A DNA stretch of 64,000 nt from Chromatiaceae bacterium (GCA_024235215.1 JACKMU010000002.1:372001-436000); one strand, 5' to 3'; positions 17,458-25,887 are shown, numbered from the stretch's first letter. The notes: a model not told the origin generated them from the sequence alone. Numbers and translations are program-made.

Positions 17458-18459
17458 TTACAACCGGATGCCGTTATCCCGCAGGCGGGCGCGTTCGGCT
17501 TCCGCCAGCTCTCCGGGTTTCGCAACGCGGGGAGTGAATCCCTGAAAAGCGTCCAGCCCGGAGAAAACCGGAATATCGATATCGTGAACCGAACCAAACC
17601 GGACACCACGCTCATTCGGTAGCGCCATGTTGATTCCGACCAGCCGGCCGTAAGACTCCAACAGCTCGGCGGCAAGCTTCACGTAGCGTTTGCCCTCCTT
17701 CTCGGCTTCGGCGCGATAGTAGTTGTTCAGCACATCGCCGCCGATGGCCATCAACCGTTCATGTTCGGCGGTTGCCGCTTCAAGGCGGCGGCGTAGCCCC
17801 TTGATGGTGTCGCCAGCAACCGAAATAACACGCTCCGCCTGTTCCCGTTCGTCTGCTGCCTTTTCACGAACATCTGCAATTTTCCGGTCGATGGCATCAA
17901 GCGCTTTCTGGTCCGCTTCGCCGATGGCGATGGAACCAAGAATCTCCTCTCTTTTCCGGTGCAGATCGGCGGCGGGGTCGCTGTAGTCTCGCGCCTTCGC
18001 TATCCGCGCTTCCTGCTCCTCGATGTGGCTGGAGATTCGCTTGGTTTCGGCTTCAGCCGCCGCCAGCGCTTTCTGATACGCCCTCACCGATTCGATATCC
18101 GTTCCGCTGTGGAAATTCGCCCTGGCTTGCAGTTCGCCAATCTCACGGTTCAACGACCGGACCAAACTTTCTGCTTCAGCGCTCTCCTGTTGCTTCTCCT
18201 TCAATGCACTGTTCAGCTCCTCTAGTTGCTCGGTTGCATCGACCGAAGAGCGGCCGATTACAGAAGCCGCTGACTCGATATCGTGCCTACGCTGCTGAAT
18301 CTCCATACTCAGCTGTACCGCTTCATGCTGGCAATTCTGTTTAATGAGGCTCGCCTCTACCAGTTCGACCTTTTTCACTTCGATCGCATTGGCTATATCG
18401 GCCCTCTCGTCAAGGTGATTCAGCAATTCCGAATAGCTGTTTTTCTGGACTTGTGACAT
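17458..18459 (-). CDS. Coiled-coil protein of the element
   Basis: 333 residues. Positions ~20-240 are almost continuous heptad-type helix (AEQLEELNSALKEKQQESAEAESLVRS; IADVREKAADEREQAERV). The C-terminal 80 residues differ: YYRAEAEKEGKRYVKLAAELLESYGRLVGINMALPNERGVRFGSVHDIDIPVFSGLDAFQGFTP, a globular-looking tail. No family was recognised. The C-terminal tail recalls phage-encoded proteins found beside I-like proteases. A scaffold or size-determining role would fit its position between the Gp27-like and I-like genes, but this is only inference. Confidence 0.65.
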   Translation of the reverse strand: MSQVQKNSYSELLNHLDERADIANAIEVKKVELVEASLIKQNCQHEAVQLSMEIQQRRHDIESAASVIGRSSVDATEQLEELNSALKEKQQESAEAESLVRSLNREIGELQARANFHSGTDIESVRAYQKALAAAEAETKRISSHIEEQEARIAKARDYSDPAADLHRKREEILGSIAIGEADQKALDAIDRKIADVREKAADEREQAERVISVAGDTIKGLRRRLEAATAEHERLMAIGGDVLNNYYRAEAEKEGKRYVKLAAELLESYGRLVGINMALPNERGVRFGSVHDIDIPVFSGLDAFQGFTPRVAKPGELAEAERARLRDNGIRL

Positions 18460-18461
18460 CG

Positions 18462-18800
18462 TTATTTCTCCTTCGATTCGTTCATCTGTTGTTGGTAAAG
18501 ATCGATTGCCCTGGCCAGGACAATCTCCCGCTGAAGTGACAAGGCGCCGTACTCGATCACCAGTTTTCGCAGCTCTGGATTATCCGCAGCCGTGCCAAGC
18601 TGGAGCGGTGCAGCGCCGATTACATCCACAGCGGCGGCTATCTTCTGCCCGTATCGGTGCAGAGTTGAAAGGCTTACCGGATGCCCTTTCTTGGTCAGCT
18701 CTTCGCTCATTTCGGCGTAAGTGTGGGAACGGTTGACAATGGCATTGTCGAGCCAGGCGCGAAGATAGACAGGCAATGAGTGAACAACGCTTTTACCCAT
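18462..18800 (-). CDS. Mu Gp27-like protein (DUF3486), putative small terminase
   Basis: 112 residues matching the Gp27/DUF3486 family: VVHSLPVYLRAWLDNAI, then TYAEMSEELTKKGHPVSLSTLHRYGQKIAA, a helix-turn-helix, and a helical C-terminus. In Mu-like phages this gene lies just before the large terminase and is regarded as a small-terminase candidate. Here there is no large terminase beside it. I start at ATG 18800, which overlaps the alpA stop in ATGGGTAA with a G-rich ribosome site; an upstream in-frame start at 18836 is possible. In many phage satellites an encoded small terminase redirects helper packaging to satellite DNA. Confidence 0.8.
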   Translation of the reverse strand: MGKSVVHSLPVYLRAWLDNAIVNRSHTYAEMSEELTKKGHPVSLSTLHRYGQKIAAAVDVIGAAPLQLGTAADNPELRKLVIEYGALSLQREIVLARAIDLYQQQMNESKEK

Positions 18801-19005
18801 CACCGCCCCCAGCGCTGTTGACGCGCTTTCGCTCATCGATCCACTGGGTTACTTCATCGGCCCGCCAGCCGATGCTGTTCGGACCAAGGCGAATTCTGGC
18901 GGGGAACTCCCCGGAGATTTCCTTTCTTCTGATGGTGGACGCACTCAGGCCGGTTACACGCTCGACCTCGCGACGGCGAAGAATTGAATTTTGTTGCACA
19001 GTCAT
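18793..19005 (-). CDS. alpA: AlpA-family regulator
   Basis: 70-residue MerR-like winged-helix protein: ILRRREVERVTGLSASTIRRKEISGEFP, then RLGPNSIGWRADEVTQWIDERK, the signature of AlpA/Vis/Cox-type proteins. In P4-like elements such proteins activate the operon and act as excision factors for the tyrosine integrase. It is the first gene of the minus-strand operon leading to the primase, and overlaps the Gp27-like gene by 8 bases. Its own promoter should lie in 19006-19062. Confidence 0.9.
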   Translation of the reverse strand: MTVQQNSILRRREVERVTGLSASTIRRKEISGEFPARIRLGPNSIGWRADEVTQWIDERKRVNSAGGGDG

Positions 19006-19062
19006 GCTCCCGTGTGATTACGGGAGTAACGGTATTGAGTTGAAAGGGCTTTGGCTATCCGA

Positions 19063-19830
19063 TTACGTGAGTGGATTTTTCTCGGCTTTCTTGCTCACGG
19101 ATTGGGGAGTTTCTGATTGCAGGCGATCTCTAAATGAGAAGCACCAGTTAGCAAGCGTTTTGAATTCTCTAGGCTTACCAAGGTTATGTTTTTCACAGTG
19201 GGCTATGTGGCATTCTTGAATAGCCGCCATGAAATTAGCATTGGATATTTGTACATGACCTATTTTTTCCCTGGTTTCAAGGTAAATACGTTTGAAATCT
19301 GGATAGAGCATTTCTTTTAGTGTTGCGGTTCTTGTCTGCTTTGCTTCTGTCGCATGAGTTGTTCTTGTTGCTACTTCTTGCTTCAGCTCTAATAATTCAG
19401 CCGGTTTATATGGATCAGAATCAACAAGGGTAATTCCTCTTTTCTTGTACCACTCGAAAAGTTCATCCTTATGAAGCAGCCAACGTGCCGAAGGAATTTT
19501 TTCCCGAAAACCAAGAAGCCCTTTTTGGTCGCTTTTTCCAGCAGAGAGAAAAGCGCTGTAAGGCATTAGTGAAACAGGGTCAATAGGGTCAAGCTCATCA
19601 ATGGTTATTGACGAGACGATAAGCTTGAGAACTTCTATGTAACACTTTTGTAGGTCAGTGTCTTGATGAGCGCTCAAACATGGAAAAACAGCTGCATATG
19701 ATATTGGAATGAGATTATGAGATTTGAATCTTTGTGGTATGCCACCCGCTGACATTATTTCTGAAATAGACTCTTTCCATGAATTAAAAAACCAACTGTT
19801 GTGCGTGGTCTGATCGTTATCTGAAGACAT
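19063..19830 (-). CDS. Unknown AT-rich cargo gene
   Basis: About 255 residues, no family recognised, no signal peptide or membrane segment. Visible parts are a folded-looking N-terminal half (SWFFNSWKESISEIMSAGGIP; LIPISYAAVFPCLSAH), a central charged segment with LHKDELFEWYKKRGITL, and a C-terminus FMAAIQECHIAHCEKHNLGKPREF with histidine and cysteine pairs. Base composition is visibly more AT-rich than its neighbours, suggesting separate acquisition. The ATG at 19830 has AAGGGG upstream and is preferred to the TTG at 19857. Next to the integrase is where P4-type satellites commonly hold variable cargo, including anti-phage genes. Confidence 0.7.
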   Translation of the reverse strand: MSSDNDQTTHNSWFFNSWKESISEIMSAGGIPQRFKSHNLIPISYAAVFPCLSAHQDTDLQKCYIEVLKLIVSSITIDELDPIDPVSLMPYSAFLSAGKSDQKGLLGFREKIPSARWLLHKDELFEWYKKRGITLVDSDPYKPAELLELKQEVATRTTHATEAKQTRTATLKEMLYPDFKRIYLETREKIGHVQISNANFMAAIQECHIAHCEKHNLGKPREFKTLANWCFSFRDRLQSETPQSVSKKAEKNPLT

Positions 19831-20051
19831 TGCAACCCCTTCGCGGTCGCTCTTCAAATGGAAACCAAACCAGACCGGTGAAGGTATCCGGCTTTTCGGC
19901 GGCCAACCTAGGCTTGGTTATAAGGTGTGACCCTGGCGGGACGCCTTCCCTGGTCTGAGCCCGGCACCCCCGCATGGAAGCTCGGAAGCAACCACTGGCC
20001 CGACGATTTTCCAGTCTTCAGGGTCACGAAATCAAAAGCGCTATCTCTGGC

Positions 20052-21377
20052 TTAATATCCTCTTCTGTTCACGATAAGCGGGACTACTCTACTTTCCCGC
20101 CGCTCCCCAACGATTTCAAGCAATCGGGACTCCCAGCATTCGAGCGCGGCCCGTCTGTCAGGGTCATAACTGAATTTATCGTAGTGTTTCCCTGTCACGG
20201 TCTGGTCACTGTGGGAAAGCACCTTGCCGATGATATGCGGCTGTATCCCCAGTTCCCCCATGAAGGTTGCAACCGTGCGGCGTAGATCGTGCGGGGTGAA
20301 GGGTGCGATATCCAGCCTATGGAACGCTATCCGATTATCGGCAGGTTCGTAATCCTCCGGCATGAACGCTTTCAGGCTTCTTCGGATGGCATGGTTGACC
20401 GAGGCTGTTGCCATGCTCTTCGGATCGCCATCACGGCCGACTCTGGGCGAGGGGATGACATACGCGGAAAACCCGGAGAGCTCCCGGAGCGTATCCAACA
20501 CATCGAGCGCGGTTCTCGTCAACCATACCCGGTGCGGCCGTTTGTTCTTCATCCGTGCCGATGGAATCTCCCACCAACCCCCGGCCAGGTCGAATTCATC
20601 CCATTTCGCCGCCATGATTTCGCCTATTCTTCCAGCAGTCAGCAACACCAGCAGCAGCGCCGCTTTAACCTCCGGGGTTGCTCTGAAATCGCCATCCCGC
20701 TGCTGTAGAGCCCGCCACAATGCCCGCAGTTCATCCGGGGATAGTGTCCGTTCCCTGGCCTTCTCGTTGGCGGGCTTCTGAATCCCGTTGCAAGGGTTGA
20801 CGGTCACGGCCTCGCGCTGGAGCCCGAAATTGAACAGCTTTCGCACCAGGGAGAGAACCCGGTTCGCGAAGGTTGGTGCTCCCCGGCTGGCGATACCTTC
20901 AATCAGCAGCGTTACATCCCTTCGGGTGACATCACAGGCTTTCACGCTTCCCAGCACGGGAACAACCTCCTTGTCCAACAGGTACCGGTCGCGCTCCCAT
21001 GTCCGTTTGAATCGTTTTGCATGCCGCTCTATGTATTCATCCGATAGAGCGGCCACCGTAGGGCGGCGGCGGTTCTCCTCCCGCGCTTCTCTCTCCTGCA
21101 TCTTTTCGTCCGCCCTTTTCGCGGCCGGATCTATCCGCCTGGCGGTCAGGCTGGCCGCTTTGGCATGCTCTTTTCTGGCTTCCTTCAGCGACAGCGCTGG
21201 ATACCTGCCCAGCGTCATGCGGCGGCGATGCCCGTTCAACTGGTAAACGTAGAAGAAAGACTTTTCGCCGCTGGGGAATACCCTGATGCAGAATCCCTCA
21301 CCCTCTCGAACATCGTAGCGCTTTGCTTTCGGGGTCAGATTCTTGATGAAAATATCGGTGAATTTCGCGTTCGCCAT
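20052..21377 (-). CDS. int: Tyrosine integrase (P4/CP4-57 type)
   Basis: 441-residue site-specific recombinase. The N-terminal DUF4102 arm-binding domain (FTDIFIKNLTPKAKRYDVREGEGFCIRVFPSGEKSFFYVYQL...RRMTLGRYPALSLKEAR) is followed by a core-binding SAM-like domain and the catalytic domain. The conserved residues are the first arginine in LTAGRIGEIMA, HDLRRT, LSHSDQTVTGKHYDKF with the histidine and the catalytic tyrosine. It probably recombines the 52-bp tRNA-Asn repeats; the right one is about 160 bases upstream of its start. Its promoter and the 22-bp repeat lie in between. Confidence 0.95.
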   Translation of the reverse strand: MANAKFTDIFIKNLTPKAKRYDVREGEGFCIRVFPSGEKSFFYVYQLNGHRRRMTLGRYPALSLKEARKEHAKAASLTARRIDPAAKRADEKMQEREAREENRRRPTVAALSDEYIERHAKRFKRTWERDRYLLDKEVVPVLGSVKACDVTRRDVTLLIEGIASRGAPTFANRVLSLVRKLFNFGLQREAVTVNPCNGIQKPANEKARERTLSPDELRALWRALQQRDGDFRATPEVKAALLLVLLTAGRIGEIMAAKWDEFDLAGGWWEIPSARMKNKRPHRVWLTRTALDVLDTLRELSGFSAYVIPSPRVGRDGDPKSMATASVNHAIRRSLKAFMPEDYEPADNRIAFHRLDIAPFTPHDLRRTVATFMGELGIQPHIIGKVLSHSDQTVTGKHYDKFSYDPDRRAALECWESRLLEIVGERRESRVVPLIVNRRGY

Positions 21378-21392
21378 GCCCTGTTTTTCTCC

Positions 21393-21414
21393 GGGGTTCC
21401 CCTGGGGGTTCCTT
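21393..21414. repeat. Subterminal direct repeat, right copy
   Basis: Second copy of the 22-bp sequence at 10867-10888, in the same orientation, 125 bases inside the right attachment repeat and just upstream of the integrase start. A candidate arm-type integrase site and possibly an autoregulatory one. Confidence 0.6.
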
Positions 21415-21539
21415 GATTATAGCGGCTGTCGGTGAACTTGTATGCACTCAGATGAACAGCGTTCCTCTATTTTTTACTTTCCGTCCAGCATGTTACAGAG
21501 CAACAATGAACGCCGATGAATCCACATGAAAAGCATGTT

Positions 21540-21591
21540 CGGGTGACTGTTAATCACTAGGTCGGCGGTTCGAGCCCGTCCCGAGGAGCCA
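21540..21591 (+). repeat. Right attachment repeat (truncated tRNA-Asn copy)
   Basis: 52-bp copy of the tRNA-Asn 3' part from the base before the anticodon arm through CCA. It lacks the acceptor 5' strand and D-arm and so cannot make a tRNA. Confidence 0.95.
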
Positions 21592-21600
21592 AAAAATCTA

Positions 21601-21632
21601 AGGCTTACGTTTACGTAAGCCTTTGTTGTTTT
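21601..21632 (+). terminator. Original tRNA-Asn terminator, now displaced
   Basis: Perfect 9-bp stem AGGCTTACG/CGTAAGCCT (21601-21609 and 21614-21622), TTTA loop, then TTGTTGTTTT. It lies ten bases after the truncated tRNA copy, at the distance expected for the tRNA's own terminator before insertion. Confidence 0.8.
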
Positions 21633-22006
21633 AAAAGGTTGCAACAGGTGACGAGGAAGACGTCGCGTTTTCGACCTACCACCTTGGTGATACTGTTTCG
21701 AGCCACTACCGCGCTGGTCAACACAGAAACACATCAGTGGCACCTGCCGGACGGCTACCAGAACAGAATGCACCATCACATCGGCCGGCACCCACGCACT
21801 CCCGTAGGTCAATCGCCAGCAATAACAGTTGACTCGGATTGGCTGGAATGAGTTGTTCAAACCGATCATTTCACCGATTGTCAATCGGAAAAATCCGCCA
21901 GACTGCTAACCAGCCAAACTCGGGCCAATGCAAACCGGAACGGCCTGTTCCGATGGCGCTGAATGCGGAGGAACTACCTGATTGAGCTGACTACTGCTTG
22001 CAACGC
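21633..22006. other. Intergenic region without recognised content
   Basis: About 370 bases between the element boundary and the end of the HDOD gene. No gene or RNA was recognised. Confidence 0.4.
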
Positions 22007-22876
22007 TCAGAGAATCAGCAGCGAGGTGGGAGCAATGATCTCAAGTAATTCGAACGATTGCAGGTTGACTGTGTGCACCGTCGGCGTGATGACCTCCATC
22101 GAGAGACCCGTTTCCTGCCAAGCCAGAGGTTCTATCGCTTTCACTGCCGTGACTTTATCGATCTCAGCCTTGATACCCGGCTCCACCGTATGGGCGATCG
22201 CGTTGGCAATATGAACCAGTGACGTTTCTTTCGGGAAGCTCTTCGACAGCTGTGGTTGGTGGTGAAACTTTATCGGCTCGATCAAATTTTCCGGCAATTT
22301 CCATACGCGTAAAAGCGCTGCCCCGACATCACCGTGGTCGAATCCGAGTATCTCACGCTCGACCTCTGCCTGCTGCACCGGAACATCGGCACAGCGTTGG
22401 AGCACCTGCTGCGATTGATCGGGCAGTTCCTGATAAAGAATCAGTTTGCCGACGTCATGCAAGAGCGCCGCGACGAAAACGCTTTCAGCCTGCGCTATCC
22501 TCGCTTCCCGGGCCAGATGTTTGGCGGCCAAAGCGGTAAAAACACTGTGGTGCCAGAACGCCTCCATGTCGACCAGGTCAGTGGATATCTGGTTGAAAGT
22601 GGCGACTGCAGAAGTCGCCAGCACCAATGCCTGCAGGTCATTGGTTCCGATCACCATAATCGCGCGGGTGACGGTGTCTATCGGCGACGGCATCCCGTAA
22701 AACGCGCTATTGACGATCTTCAGCAATTTGGCGGTCAGGGCAGGGTCATAATTTATCACCTCGCCAATCTCTTCCATAGAGGCGGTTGGGTCACTTAGCA
22801 ATGCGTTGGCGCGCAGACATGCGTCGGGTAGCGACAGCAGATCAGAGACCGGTCTGACAAGTTCATCTACGTCCAT
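22007..22876 (-). CDS. HDOD domain protein
   Basis: 289-residue protein with an HDOD domain, a non-typical HD-type domain used in bacterial signalling. The region INYDPALTAKLLKIVNSAFYGMPSPIDTVTRAIMVIGTNDLQALVL is diagnostic. It retains ALLHDVGKLILY and GFDHGDVGAALL, which are HD-like, though most HDOD proteins are thought not to hydrolyse cyclic dinucleotides. There is no receiver or GGDEF domain, so it is a single-domain form. The downstream DUF2270 gene lies about 500 bases away and is not obviously linked. Confidence 0.9.
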   Translation of the reverse strand: MDVDELVRPVSDLLSLPDACLRANALLSDPTASMEEIGEVINYDPALTAKLLKIVNSAFYGMPSPIDTVTRAIMVIGTNDLQALVLATSAVATFNQISTDLVDMEAFWHHSVFTALAAKHLAREARIAQAESVFVAALLHDVGKLILYQELPDQSQQVLQRCADVPVQQAEVEREILGFDHGDVGAALLRVWKLPENLIEPIKFHHQPQLSKSFPKETSLVHIANAIAHTVEPGIKAEIDKVTAVKAIEPLAWQETGLSMEVITPTVHTVNLQSFELLEIIAPTSLLIL

Positions 22877-23379
22877 CGATTAGGCCTCCAGCAGAAACAT
22901 TCCACCCGGCTGGTTGTTGGGTGATGAGCCATAGTCCGGTAGCGGCAGCCGCATCAAAATCTGGAGAGAATGGTTCCTCGCTTGAAACTGACCTGACAGA
23001 GAGTTCCCGATAAACCGGTAACGGCCGGATCAGATCGCAACTGCTACCTATCCATCCCTCCTTTGCGTTGAAAAACCAGCTGACCACTGCCTTGCCCAAG
23101 CGCATCGCACATCACCGCGACATCATCGTAACAGCCATTGACCGCTACCGTTTCCGACAGCGAGTGCGCCGTCTACAGCGTCATTCAACCGGCATGCCCA
23201 ATCATCCCAGCATCCCCGGTCGGAGGTGGTGCAGATTTTCGGCGGCACCGTTTCCCGCTGTTTGGACCAGGAAGGTTGAGCTGGCGCACACACAGCTGTG
23301 ACACAGGCATCCAGCGGGACGCCAACTGGAACGATCTACCCCGTTCTGACGCCACGCCGCCCGCAACACGCCGCCGTCA
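22877..23379. other. Intergenic region without recognised content
   Basis: About 500 bases between DUF2270 and HDOD genes, both read leftwards. The short open frames show no family features. Presumably holds the HDOD promoter. Confidence 0.4.
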
Positions 23380-24048
23380 TCAGGCGATCGAGATCAGCGA
23401 GCCTTTGTTACGGTGCCTCTTCTCAATCTGCAATGTTACCAGTGCGATGATGAGCCAGCTGCCGTGAAAGAGGATCCCGCAGAGTACGACGAGCGCGCCG
23501 GGAATCGGTCCGACAGCTGCTCTTTCGAACAGCTGGTCGAGGCTCTCGAGTGAGCCGGGATGAATGGCGAGTTTTCCGAAATAGGCAGCGGCCTGCACGG
23601 TCAGGATGTAGCCGTAGTTCTTGCGCAGCCTCCGGCCCAGTGCCCGCATGTAGCTGATGTGGAAATGCGGTCGCAGATAGTCGTCGGACAGAAGGGTGTT
23701 CCATCTGCCGTCCATGCGCACGCCCTCCCCGCGCAGCAGCGGCGCACAGATATCGGTCTCCATCAGCCGGCAGCGCGCCCGCCAGACGTTGAAGTAGCGA
23801 TAACGACGCGCCTCGAACATCAGGAACACGACGACGAGGAAGCCGACCAGGATCAAGGGCAGCGGCGAGGCCTTGGTGCTGGAGAAGCTCAGCGACAGCG
23901 CAATGCCGATGGTGACCACGGCCCAGTTGGTGGTGTTGTCGAGCCGGGAGCGCCAGATGGTCGAACGATAGACCTCGCCCCGGTAAAGGTGCGCGATGAT
24001 ACCCAATTCCGGCCCGCTGAACACCGCTCTCTCTTCCGTTGATGTCAT
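23380..24048 (-). CDS. DUF2270 integral membrane protein
   Basis: 222 residues, a conserved membrane family of unknown function. ELGIIAHLYRGEVYRSTIWRSRLDNTTNWAVV is the family signature. Hydrophobic stretches at about residues 34-50, 54-74 and near 165-215 predict membrane segments; the central part (YRYFNVWRARCRLMETDICAPLLRGEG and LLSDDYLRPHFHISYMRALGRRLRKNYGYI) is soluble. The ATG at 24048 has GGGGGATGAG upstream; the frame stays open 15 more codons without conservation. Neighbours give no functional clue. Confidence 0.88.
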   Translation of the reverse strand: MTSTEERAVFSGPELGIIAHLYRGEVYRSTIWRSRLDNTTNWAVVTIGIALSLSFSSTKASPLPLILVGFLVVVFLMFEARRYRYFNVWRARCRLMETDICAPLLRGEGVRMDGRWNTLLSDDYLRPHFHISYMRALGRRLRKNYGYILTVQAAAYFGKLAIHPGSLESLDQLFERAAVGPIPGALVVLCGILFHGSWLIIALVTLQIEKRHRNKGSLISIA

Positions 24049-25014
24049 CTCATCCCCCTGTCTGGTTTGCCCAATAGAGCATAAAGACTCCAATCTCCAA
24101 AGTCGAAAGGAATCAAAGAGCCAAAATGGTGATTAATGGCGGGAGGGAACACCATTGGGCGAAACCTTACATCCAGATCTCAGTCTCATTAAGGTGTCAG
24201 GTTGGCGTGATGGTTCTGTCAAACATGTCCCCGTTGCAGTGCTCCATTGCAATTGACGAACCTCAGGGTCTGCCGAAAGCGCTCAAAGCGCGTGATGGAA
24301 AACAACTCGGGAAATTATTGCGCAATCATCTTTGAAGTACCTGGTTTAAGTTCAACGAAGTGAAGGTTGACCCACGTGTCGCTACTGCCAAGGGGGACCA
24401 GGATGCAGGAAATGAAACAGAGGTGATATAGGCGGAAAACAGCACGATAGACGTTGAAATTGAACAAGCATGAGGAGGAAGAGGCGACAGTACCTGCTTA
24501 CAAACGTGCCGCAGCAATTCTTCGCTCTTCGACGTTGCTGAAATGCCATCGCCTGATCAAGCAGAGGAGGAATCGACAGCCTTATTCGTCTTGTAGTCGT
24601 GGCAAACCCGATCCCAAGGGCCTCTCTCCCGAACTCATCCACTGTGCTGATACTCGCTACCGGTCCGTTCATCGGTCGTTGCGACTTCCGCAAGGTAAAC
24701 TCCATTTGCAAGAGACTGCTGACACCCACGGTCGTCCTGCGCATGATCACTAATGCATTTGCTATCCATTCCAGCGAAAATGATGCAGAGAAGAGGGTCG
24801 TGCTTGGCCTGATCGCATGGTTCCTGACGCGTGTCTTGGTCGCAGCTATCACTCCTCCACGAAATCTCACCGGTTGCAATACCAGGGTTGATGGCATAAT
24901 GGCGTTGACCAAGGCTCACCTGGAGAAGCTGAATCACCTCCCACGCGAGGCCGGTCACATCGAAAACTTAAACTACGACATATTAATGCGACCTGAACTT
25001 TTAATCAGATTCCC
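24049..25014. other. Large non-coding stretch, possibly decayed DNA
   Basis: About 965 bases with no gene I can support. Overlapping long open frames occur on both strands at 24.4-24.95 kb (one of 176 codons on the minus strand), which may be traces of a decayed mobile element, but no translation resembled a known family. Confidence 0.4.
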
Positions 25015-25887
25015 ATGATTTCGCAGATCTTTTCCATTGTATTTCCCATCCTGGCGATAGTTGCCGCCGGTTTTCTTTACGGCCGCAAGCACCTTCCCAA
25101 CATGGAGGCGGGTAACAAGATCACCATTGACGTGTTGCTTCCCGCGCTGATTTTCGATGTCTTGTCGTCAACCAGTTTCGACCTGCACGAATACCAGTCT
25201 CTGTCACTGGCGGTCTGCATCATGGTGCTAGGCTCGGCCATGATCGCTTGGCCTGTTGCTGCTATTGCAGGATTCCAATTCAAGACATTTCTTCCGCCGA
25301 TGATGTTCAACAATTCCGCGAACATGGGGATTCCACTGGCGGTGTTCACGTTCGGGGACAACGCCCTGCCCGCGGCGGTGGTGATGTTCGTAACGATGAA
25401 CTTTCTGCATTTCAGTGTCGGCATCAGGATTCTCAACCCGCATGCGTCGCTCTGGTCCATGCTGCGCATACCGATGATCATGAGCACGCTGGCCGGCCTG
25501 TCTTTCTCCATCATGCAGTGGCATCTGCCGGAACTGATCATGACACCGATAAAAATGCTGGGGCAGATTTCAATCCCGCTGATGCTGTTCGCGCTCGGGG
25601 TCCGATTGATCGATATCGACTGGAAAGATTGGAAGATCGGTATCACCGGAGCGGTGATCTGCCCGTTGAGCGGGTTGATGATCTCGATACCCGCCGGGTA
25701 TTTACTCGATTTGCCGGATTTACAATATTCGATGCTGATCCTGTTCGGTGCACTGCCGCCGGCAGTATTGAACTACATGCTTGCGGAACGCTACGACCAG
25801 CAACCCAGGCGTGTCGCGTCGATCGTTCTGCTGGGGAACTTCAGTTCCGTTTTGGTGATACCACTGGTCCTCCCTTTCGCGCTGTAG
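25015..25887 (+). CDS. AEC-family transporter
   Basis: 290-residue inner-membrane transporter of the auxin efflux carrier family (Mem_trans), with about ten hydrophobic segments. It begins ISQIFSIVFPILAIVAAGFLYGRK. The signature PPMMFNNSANMGIPLAVFTFGDNALPAAVVMFV and the C-terminal FGALPPAVLNYMLAERYDQ are typical. Bacterial members export or take up organic acids such as malate; the substrate here is unknown. A decayed DUF1537 sugar-acid kinase-like gene converges from downstream, which hints at organic-acid or sugar-acid metabolism. No clear ribosome site precedes the ATG. Confidence 0.88.
   Translation: MISQIFSIVFPILAIVAAGFLYGRKHLPNMEAGNKITIDVLLPALIFDVLSSTSFDLHEYQSLSLAVCIMVLGSAMIAWPVAAIAGFQFKTFLPPMMFNNSANMGIPLAVFTFGDNALPAAVVMFVTMNFLHFSVGIRILNPHASLWSMLRIPMIMSTLAGLSFSIMQWHLPELIMTPIKMLGQISIPLMLFALGVRLIDIDWKDWKIGITGAVICPLSGLMISIPAGYLLDLPDLQYSMLILFGALPPAVLNYMLAERYDQQPRRVASIVLLGNFSSVLVIPLVLPFAL

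Larger units (their letters stand above)
10758..21591. mobile_element. tRNA-Asn-integrated element with Mu-type genes (candidate phage satellite)
   Basis: The 10.8-kb element is bounded by perfect 52-bp direct repeats of the tRNA-Asn 3' end, with its integrase next to the right repeat. All genes lie on the minus strand, and several overlap as in phage operons. Seen from the integrase end the order is int, an AT-rich unknown gene, alpA, Gp27-like, coiled coil, I-like, gemA, three small genes, CHC2 zinc finger, primase-helicase, repeat region, and two mor-type activators. AlpA, integrase and a large primase-helicase resemble P4-type satellites. Gp27, I, GemA and Mor belong to Mu-like phages. 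No capsid, portal, large terminase, tail, lysis or transposase gene is present. A helper-dependent satellite is the simplest reading; a remnant prophage is the main alternative. Confidence 0.85.

Noticed and set aside
21474..21884. Minus-strand frame with the same SGRARTADLVINSH string
   Set aside because: It is the truncated tRNA-Asn copy at the right attachment repeat, not a gene.
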